Of a stretch of 64,000 bases of DNA, positions 56,096 through 64,000 are shown piece by piece. Source of the DNA: Cryptomeria japonica (Eukaryota > Streptophyta > Pinopsida > Cupressales > Cupressaceae). Made by a program: the position numbers and the translations under genes. Numbering within the stretch: the stretch's first letter is position 1; every line of letters begins with the position of its first letter. The stretch covers positions 779,130,119-779,194,118 of the forward strand of contig NC_081414.1 of the NCBI RefSeq assembly GCF_030272615.1, written 5' to 3'. The notes below the pieces were generated by a model that worked only from the letters and a program-made list of their open reading frames with translations, searched no databases and was not told the origin of the DNA.

Positions 56096-57189
56096 TGATT
56101 TGAATTTTGTTTTCATTTTGGTTTTGGTCTAGGTTTTGGTTTTTCAACAATTTCATTTTTATTGTGGTTTTGGTTTTGGTTTTTTAGTGTTTTGGTTTTG
56201 ATTTTGGGTTTTCAACATTTTCATTTTCATTTTTGTTGTCATTTGGGTTTTTGTTTATGTTTTGATTTTTGTTATGGTTTTTCTATTTGTTTTGTTTTGG
56301 TTTTTTTTTTTCTTTGATTTTTGTTTTGGTTTTGGTTTATCAACATTTTTATTTTCATTCATCAAGAAAAAAAAAAGAATTTAATAAAAATTAAATTCTT
56401 AGTTATTAAATCCTAAATGAACATTTAAAAAAAAGCTAAACTAATCAATACAAAAAGATTAATTTTCATAATCAATCCAAAAACTAATTTAATCTAAAAA
56501 ATTACTATGACAAATTAAAAAAAAAACATTAAAAACTCAAACTTATTAAGAAAATCGAGTAGGCGGCCTCCTTGGAGGGCTTGGTGGAGACAAGATCTCA
56601 AAACATTATATTTTTTAGTAAACAGGATCTCATTTCATTTTGATACCATACGTCATTTCTAAGTCTAGTCTCCAGGTCCCAAAGCCTACGGGATCTCGAT
56701 TCATTTTTCGGCTTGGGATCCTATTTCGTCTCATATGCACTCCGCTCGATTTGCACTATTTTCTAAGTGAAAAACATCCACATTAAGTGGACACAACTTC
56801 TTGCACTTACCCCTATGTGGCCTTTTTGTAATGGAGAGTAGTGTTTAGTTTTTCGTATTATAGAAGAAAAAAGAACAAAAGTTCAGTGTTCTATAGTAGT
56901 TTGAAGGATATATAAAACAAGAGATTCTGCTATTGTTAAAATCTACAATGAAAGAGGAGTTGTAGCTCTCATTGTTTTCTAGTTGTATATGCATTAAATA
57001 AAGAGAATAAGATCTCTCTCATTTGATATGGATCTCATTATATAAGTTTTAGTTTAGAAATATAAAATATTTGGTGTTTTTCTATTCCATTTTGTCTGTT
57101 TTTTTTTTTTTTTTTTTTTTTTTCTCATTTCATTTTATATTTCCCTTCATCTTCCTTCACCCTATAAAATCAATTCATTGAGAAGAAAC
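56096..57189. other. TTTTGG-rich and mixed non-coding sequence
   Basis: 56100-56350 is rich in GGTTTTGGTTTTGG-type repeats on plus. 56560-56830 is more mixed with no frame. A T-run of about 34 lies near 57090-57123. No element ends are recognised. Confidence 0.5.
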
Positions 57190-58360
57190 ATTAAGAAATT
57201 GTAGGAATAGATTTATGGTGTGAAGAAGTAGATAGTTATCTTTGGCAAATTGGATCCTCATGATAAAATCAGTATTATTTGTCATTCCAATTTATGTAAA
57301 GTCATTCTTTTAATTACTATCAAAGACAATGTAATTTTAGATAGATCTTAAGAAATTCTTATAGGATGGATAAAAAGAGGATAAGAGGATTTCTCTAATA
57401 CAATGGGATGCAACATGTATCTTGAAGAACTGTGATGGGGCTAGACTTTGTACAATGAAGATGCAAAACTTGGTCTTAGGGGCAAAACTTAGAAAATTTA
57501 TAGAGAGCCAGATAAACTCTGGTTTAATATTCTACAAACAAAATATTTAGATTCTAATGATCCAAAAACAATCTAAATGATAGTAGATTCACAAGGGGGT
57601 TTACTTGTATGGAAAGTTCTACAGGAAAGATGAAAAATAATCATCGAGCATCTTACTTAGAGAATTGGTAATGGAAAGTGTGTTGACTTTTGGTTCAACT
57701 CATGGAATGACCACACATTAATTTCATAAATAATTGACAATGTAGAATAGATCAAGAATGCAATATTGATATTCAATAGTAAGGTTGTAGATTATGTGAC
57801 ATTGGTTATTAGGAACTTGGGAGGCAATTTCTCGTGGATGGATATTTTTGTTCTATGAATACCAACTGAATTAAAAATTATTTTGGTCGACTCCTTGATA
57901 ATGAAAATAATAATGCTATTGAAGGATCATAGTAGAGTCATTTGATGTGGATCTAAATTAGGAGAATATTCAGTCAAGCTAGTGTTTGTTATTCAAAAAG
58001 TGCTAAAGAGGAAATAAAAGGTGGTCGATAAATTATTGTTGGTAGAAGTACAAATTACCAAAGGCTTGAGCCTTTTTATGGACGGCTCTACATAGGTTAA
58101 GTTTAACTGGAAGTCGATTAATAAGGTATGGGGTATACAGTCTAAAGATATGCCATGCCCTTGTGTCTCTTGGACAAAAAGACTATCAATCATTTACTAC
58201 TTAACTATCCCTTTGGTAAGAATTGTTGGTATTGATTGCAACTTTCACTGAATAGGACATCCTTAAAATAGGAAGATTTGCATGAGTTTCTACTTAGCTA
58301 GCTAAATAAAAATAATTTTGTGTGGGGTGATATTTGGTCTGTCACTCCCTCCATGTTAGT
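57190..58360 (+). pseudogene. Decayed L1-type LINE, 3' part of ORF2
   Basis: Plus-strand translation includes RIGNGKCVDFWFNSWNDHTL, a typical L1 post-reverse-transcriptase block (W.IGNG....FW...W), preceded by LGLRGKT. It is followed by GEYSVKLVF and, near 58360, VWNVRKERN, like the W.IWKERN block near the end of plant L1 ORF2. Many stops are present. Decayed sequence may extend toward 59270. Confidence 0.6.
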
Positions 58361-59278
58361 ATGGAATGTGCGGAAAGAGAGGAATATACAAATCTTATAA
58401 AAAAAAAGCTTGACTGTCAAAAGGGTCATTAGGAATATCGAGGGCATATGTGAAATGGTTAATACAAAAAAGATATCAAGGAAAGACTCCCAATTTAGAA
58501 ACTAGGATAATGAGATTCAAAAGACGATTTGGTGATCTGATTTGGTAGACATCAGGATTCTTTGATGTGAGTATGGCCTGAGAAAAGATAATATATGACA
58601 ATTTAAGTGATGGTTCTTTTCGAAGTGTGCCCGCGATCATGGGTCACCTTGGAAGGAGGGTGAAGAAGATTAAAATCTCAAAATTATCTCAAGCAATTTA
58701 GAGCGAGGTATGGAATTGGCCAGGTAATCTGTACTCTTCATCAGTATTATGACTGGTGGTATAATCAATAGATAAGATTGTTTACATGGCAAATCTTTGG
58801 CAAGGCTGATATGCATTACTTGGTGACAGTTGCGAATTGATTGAGCTAGTGAATTTTAGGATTTATTCTAGTTTTGGGTCACATTTGATGAGAATTAGTG
58901 TGTAGTTTATGGGCTTCAGTTTATTATTTCAATGGCCAATTGGTTTGGAGTAAGGTGCAGATTTAAAAAAATAATCATGTGAGGAAAAGATTGTGTCACT
59001 CTTTCAACTTCGAGATGATGAGGCATGAGATGCCATAGTAAAGGTGGTTGGTGCAAATTTATGGGATGCAGTTCATGTTCATGATGGGCTAGTTTATGAG
59101 AAATTGCTTACCTATATAGTGCTAGTGCTGTGTTACAATCTTTGGGGTGTGTGCATCGTGAGCAAGAGTGTGAAAAGGGACAATTTTAATGTTTTGATTA
59201 AAGAAAGTTGGATAAGTTCATATCATTACATAATTGTAAATCGACACCAAGAGTGCATGGGGGATGCACATCCAGAAT
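58361..59278. other. Probable LINE-derived remnant, not further resolved
   Basis: No consistent frame is visible. An 88-codon frame at 59044-59310 has no family resemblance. Confidence 0.3.
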
Positions 59279-59395
59279 TTTTTTTTTTTTTTTTTTTTAC
59301 CAAAACATAATTAAAATCTAGCAAGACGAACAAAGACACACCAACTACACTAAAGACCAGCAAGAAACAATCTTAATGTTGTCTACAAGGCCTTG
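59279..59395 (-). mobile_element. Possible LINE 3' end with poly(A)
   Basis: On the minus strand CTTGCTAGATTTTAATTATG, then TTTTGGT, leads into a run of about 18 A. This resembles the 3' end of the LINE at 6372-6598 (CTTGCTCGATTTTAATATAA). No clear TSD was found. Confidence 0.4.
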
Positions 59396-59961
59396 GAGGG
59401 TTTTTTTTTTTGGTGGTGCTAGAATCCAAAGTGATGCTAGAAATTATTATGGATCTAAAGGCTGAAAGAAAGGTCAAAATCTAGAAAGGGGGCCTTTTCA
59501 AGAAAGCATTTGAAAGGAGAAATAATGTAGATGTGTTTAGGGATTTCATAAATGTCAATAGTGGTCTTTTACCTTAAGAGGTTGTAGTTAGGATGTTAGA
59601 TATTGGTGTAGGAGAAGGGAGAAGGTTTTTTTCTATTATAATTATTAAGCCTCTTGTAATCTATATGACTAGTTTTGTGTCTTTCAATTTAGAGAGCTAT
59701 GCTTTTTATTAGTGCTTATCTAAAAGAATAAAAATTAAAAATAAAATAATATAAAATAAATAAATTTGTATTTATTATAAAGGATGTAAATCAAAATCAA
59801 TTTATTATTTTGTGTACATCACATATTATATGACATGGTGTAGTGCTTGGCTTATATTAAATTATGTTATTAATTAAAATTATGTTATTAATTAAAATAA
59901 TGTTATTAATTATTTTCTATTATTATATATTAGCTTTAATAGTAAAATAAAATAAATAATA

Positions 59962-60110
<149 letters not shown>

Positions 60111-60617
60111 TTTTATAAATATCATTAAGTTAAAATAAAACTAGCATATAGATATTTGATAATATATATAAAATATGTCAATAGATATCCTTTTGAAGAT
60201 GCCAATTCAGTAATAGGGTCACACAAGGATAATAGGGATTTGACAATCAAACACAATAGTGTGATAGATATTTACATAGTTTATACAAACTCCCAAAAAA
60301 CTTACAAGAAACAATGTAAAATGATAAATACTACACATTAGAATCATATTCCAATTTATCTACTATTTCCCTAAACACTATAAACTACAACTTTGCCATA
60401 TATAGGTAAAGCCAAAAATGTGTATGATGAAGATGTGAAATGAATGGTTAAGATGACTTCAATATTGTATGTTTATTGAAAGATTTAAACTATCATTTTT
60501 ACAAGTAGTCTTGGTCCCTCATGTAGAGCGAATACATTTGACATAAATGTGTATCAATTGGAACTTAAGATATATGTAAAGGGGATTTAGATGAGTAAGA
60601 AAAAAAACTTTGGGATA

Positions 60618-60808
60618 TTTTTTTTTGACTATAGGAATCCAGTATAGCACCCACCTATAAACTGCAGTGCGTCAGGTAAAATTTTTAATGTGATCGGTGA
60701 TACTAGCATGACATGTCCTCTTGTACCATGTGGAATTGGGGAGACTAGACCTCATGACCTCATGCTTCATGACTGGAAGCTCTCACCAATCGAGCTAAGC
60801 CCCCAACC
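60618..60808 (-). mobile_element. tRNA-derived SINE
   Basis: On the minus strand a tRNA-like head contains GGGGGCTTAGCTCGATTGGT (A-box) and, about 35 nt on, AGGTCTAGTCTCCCC (degenerate B-box). The body of about 110 bp ends GGATTCCTATAGTC with a tail of about 9 A. Flanks CCAAATTTTGTTTG and CCAAAGTTTTTTTC may be an eroded TSD. There is no coding capacity; it would be mobilised by a LINE. Confidence 0.65.
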
Positions 60809-63800
60809 CAAACAAAATTTGGTATTGAAGGAAATGATTTTTATTTATTTTTATTATGGTGAAGGACATTATAAATAGGACATGGACTCTTATGATATAG
60901 GGAAGAGCACCAATAGTTTTTTTAGTTCCAATAAACATTCACTCATTGTCCACCCAACCCCCCAACTACTAACCTTAAAATACCCCAAAAATCGTTAGTA
61001 AAAGCCCATTAATAAATTTCACATGTACCAATAGCCACCCATGTTTTAGCATTTTTGGATCATAATTGGCTCATTTGTGCATTGCAAATAGGGCATTTGT
61101 GCATGACTCCTAGAAATTCGTTCATAAGTATTTTAACAATTTTAAGTGCATAGTTGGCTATTGGGGCATCTTTAAGTAGGTATTAGACAACACATTGAAA
61201 TGTGTAACTTTTGACCCTTGCGTGTACAATGGATCACACAACATGTGTTGTTACTACCAAGAAGCTATAATAATAGCTATAAGTAACTAAGTCACATATG
61301 AAGACAACCAATAAAAAATGTCAAAATTTGATGTACCATTTAGAATCTATGATTGTGTAAAGTTAGCTATAGTGACTATTGGTATGCTTCCCCTATAGAT
61401 TCTTCAATTTATAGTAATATTTTTTTTTTTCGGAGTTAGCTTGAAAGTTTGTAAGAATAGGTAATCTTTCTCTTGCATATATAATATGATGGAGAAAGCA
61501 TCATAACTTTGTAAATATTGTATGTTGTTTAAATATTTTATATAAGTATATTTTTTTTAGGCTTAATAAATATTTATTTACAGCTTTATGAAATATCTCT
61601 TTTCATATAATATGGTGATGATATCTTATTTTTACTTTTATTTAAAATAAATTTTTAAAATTCAATATGTTATTTACTCTTGTATAGTTCAACTCATAGG
61701 TTCATGGAATACTAGTAACCATTAAGGTTGAACACTTGACCACAAAAACCTATCTAAATGAGAAATCTAAAATTATTTCCTTAATTAAGAACATTAAATT
61801 TCACCTTTGAGGCATCCCAAAAATATGATCCACTTGCCTTTATGATCTTAGGGGACAATAAAATCTCCTTCTAAGATAAATTTTGGTTTTGTAATTCTTA
61901 AATTTTTTTTCAAGTGGTTTTATAGATAAAAAGTTAAGACATATTATTTTATTATATAAGTTTATTAAATGGATAAAAAGAGGGGAAGAGTAAGGGAAAT
62001 GATTCATGCAAAGGGAATGCAATTCTAGGACTGGCATTAAAAATATTCTAAATCAAAAGTGAGTAAACACAAGAAAAGGGACAAAGTGACACATGAACAC
62101 AAAGATTTTCCTAGGAAAGCCAACAAATGAAGTCTACATAACTAATATATGATAAGATAAATAAAATAGGTGTAAATGATTTTTTTAATCTATTGCTATG
62201 GTCAAGATATATAGAAGTTAAGTAATACATGATTATAGCAATGTAATGAGGGGCTGTGTATATGTAATCTTCTTAGGTAACAAAGAAAAACATTTTTTTT
62301 CTTTCCTTTTGTTCTTCTATGTGTGTGGATGTTTGTCCATGACTATGAGCTTGACCTTTTTATCATTAGAACATTTTGGCTTGGCATGTATAGTAACATG
62401 TTCACATATTTTATGTCCCATAGTTTTATTAATTCACTTATATAGCTCTCATACATAATTAGAAAGGGTGTCTTATGATAAACCCTACCATCCATATTAC
62501 TTTAATCAACAAATTTATCTTTTATAGTATGAAATTTGAAAATCTTAGTTTGCCACATAAAGATATCAAAATAAACTAACAAGATTTTTATTTATCAATT
62601 ATTTCTTTCATTAGCTCATTAATAGTGGATTCATTCAATTATAATTTCAAGTCTTACCCTCATCCATAAATTTATCTAAAAATGACCTACGATGTTTTTT
62701 GAATTTATCAAAAAATAGGCTTCTTGATAATGCATGCAAATAATCATCTTTCAGTAAAGATAATGAGGCATTTTATAACATAAATGAACTCAATGAAATA
62801 AAATATCACTATTCTCTATCTTAAAAAATTATAAGAAAAAGTGAATACCAATATTTATTTTTATTACACAAGAAATCAACAATAAAAAACAACCAAAACT
62901 TTCAGCAAGATAAAAAAAAAGTAAATTAAAATGATCAATCAAAAAATATTGTGGTATAATAGGGCAAGAGTCTAATATCTTATGAAAATGTAGAAAAGAA
63001 AATCACTACACATATAGTCTAGGAGGTTAGGGACAATGTATGAAATTGTGTCTAAAATTATTTAAAAATGATGTATAATTCAAATATAAGGTTTATTTGA
63101 GAAATAATTTGAAGGAAAATGAAAATTCCTTTTAAAGGAAGGTGTCTAAAAAGTTATTAATCAATATGTACATTTTTATATAGAGAAGCACTATTTTTCT
63201 TAAAAGTATAATCTACACTTGCAGTCTATACTTTTCATATAAGATAAAAAATGATTAGAAAGGGTTAGATAATATATTTTTGAAAATTTTCAAGTTGATT
63301 ATATAGTTAATTTTTTATTAGGTTTCAATAGAAGAGTTTTTATTGATTTGTATTTTGCATCAAGAATCTAAATTACTAGATTATGGATTTCTTATGAATC
63401 TAATGTAAGTATCATGGTCGCATCTAATGGTAATTGTTTTTGCCTAATATTACTAGTTTTTGAGTTTTCCACCCATCAAATCTTGAGTATAATAGTCACA
63501 ATCTATTATAAAAATTGTTTTAATGATAAGTGGGGTTGTGTAAAACTACTAGTATAATAGAATGACGAATCAATATTTTGACATGTACAAATTTGAATAT
63601 GTTTAATAAACTACCTATATCTAGTTATAGTCTACATTTTAAAGACAAGACATATATAATTAATAAATGTAATATATGTTTTCTAATAATAAAATAAAAC
63701 GAAATAAATACTTTTCTGATTACGACATAATGTACTAATATGAATATCAATTGAGAACCTCTAGTAAAAATTCTTTACATTCAAATTGAAGCCTTGAAAA

Positions 63801-63911
63801 ACACCCTAGAGGTTTTCCTCAATTTAAATGAAGTACACATGGATCACACAACTACACCTCTTTGAAAATTACCTATTATTTTGTGGGTACGGAACCACTT
63901 AATATGCAAGC
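60809..63911. other. AT-rich intergenic sequence
   Basis: 3.1 kb with only short frames and no recognisable element. The last part would be the 3' flank of the receptor kinase entering at 63912. Confidence 0.5.
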
Positions 63912-64000
63912 CTATTTAGCAAAGGTATGCCTGTCATCGTCATCGTCGACCTGCTCTACTAATACGTGAAGAGACCTCGGAATGTGTGGTGCAGGAGCCT
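63912..64000 (-). CDS. Second S-domain receptor kinase, C-terminal end (cut by window edge)
   Basis: The minus strand from the window edge reads APAPHIPRSLHVLVEQVDDD, DDRHTFAK and a TAG at 63912. It aligns with APIPQIPRSIEVLADQLDDK at the C-terminus of the kinase at 6800-9157, and nucleotides match closely in the CCGAGGTCT region. Only 29 codons are visible, so intactness cannot be judged. It has the same orientation as the first copy. Confidence 0.85.
   Translation of the reverse strand, partial: APAPHIPRSLHVLVEQVDDDDDRHTFAK

Overview
This window is nuclear DNA of a plant with a large, repeat-rich, AT-rich genome. The evidence is a G-type lectin S-domain receptor kinase, plant-type Ty1/copia and Ty3/gypsy elements primed by initiator-Met tRNA, a plant mobile domain (PMD) gene, L1-type LINEs and miniature LTR elements (TRIMs). 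Sparse genes and nested old elements fit a gymnosperm-like genome; that placement is inference.

Host genes. The only nearly complete conventional host gene is an intronless receptor-like kinase on the minus strand (6800-9157), broken by one in-frame TAG. Two relatives lie in the window: a decayed kinase fragment on the plus strand (about 11280-13830), split by a 2-kb solo LTR, and the last 29 codons of another copy at the right edge (63912-64000, minus). The region therefore samples a receptor-kinase cluster spread apart by transposons.

Layout. 1-6600: a solo LTR with primer-binding site, GA-rich simple sequence, a complete 372-bp TRIM with target-site duplication (TSD), and a 5'-truncated LINE with a 24-bp TSD. 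6800-13830: the two kinase loci. 14900-18640: a decayed L1-type LINE. 19935-20911: a decayed transposon-associated ORF and a second TRIM. 20912-21290: an array of palindromic motifs.

22267-46416: an unrecognised minus-strand multi-exon gene, one exon of which is split by a 21.5-kb Tat-like gypsy element (22833-44286, TSD GTTGT, 806-bp LTRs). That element carries gag-protease on the minus strand and an intron-containing PMD gene on the opposite strand. Its pol has been replaced by two inverted copia copies (27790-37915) fused at a 5-bp microhomology.

46741-56095: a large array of palindromic AATAGGTCC-type motifs, split by a decayed chromovirus (48600-54799, TSD GAAGG) and by a TRIM whose LTR contains a tRNA-like cloverleaf. 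57190-60808: decayed LINE pieces, a long GA microsatellite and a tRNA-derived SINE. The rest, to 63911, is AT-rich sequence in which I see no gene.

Most coding material is transposon-derived and carries stops. The more unusual items are the tRNA-like TRIM LTR, the antisense spliced PMD gene, the inverted copia junction and the array-flanked multi-exon gene. Alignments and translations were done by eye, so identities and the edges of decayed elements are approximate.
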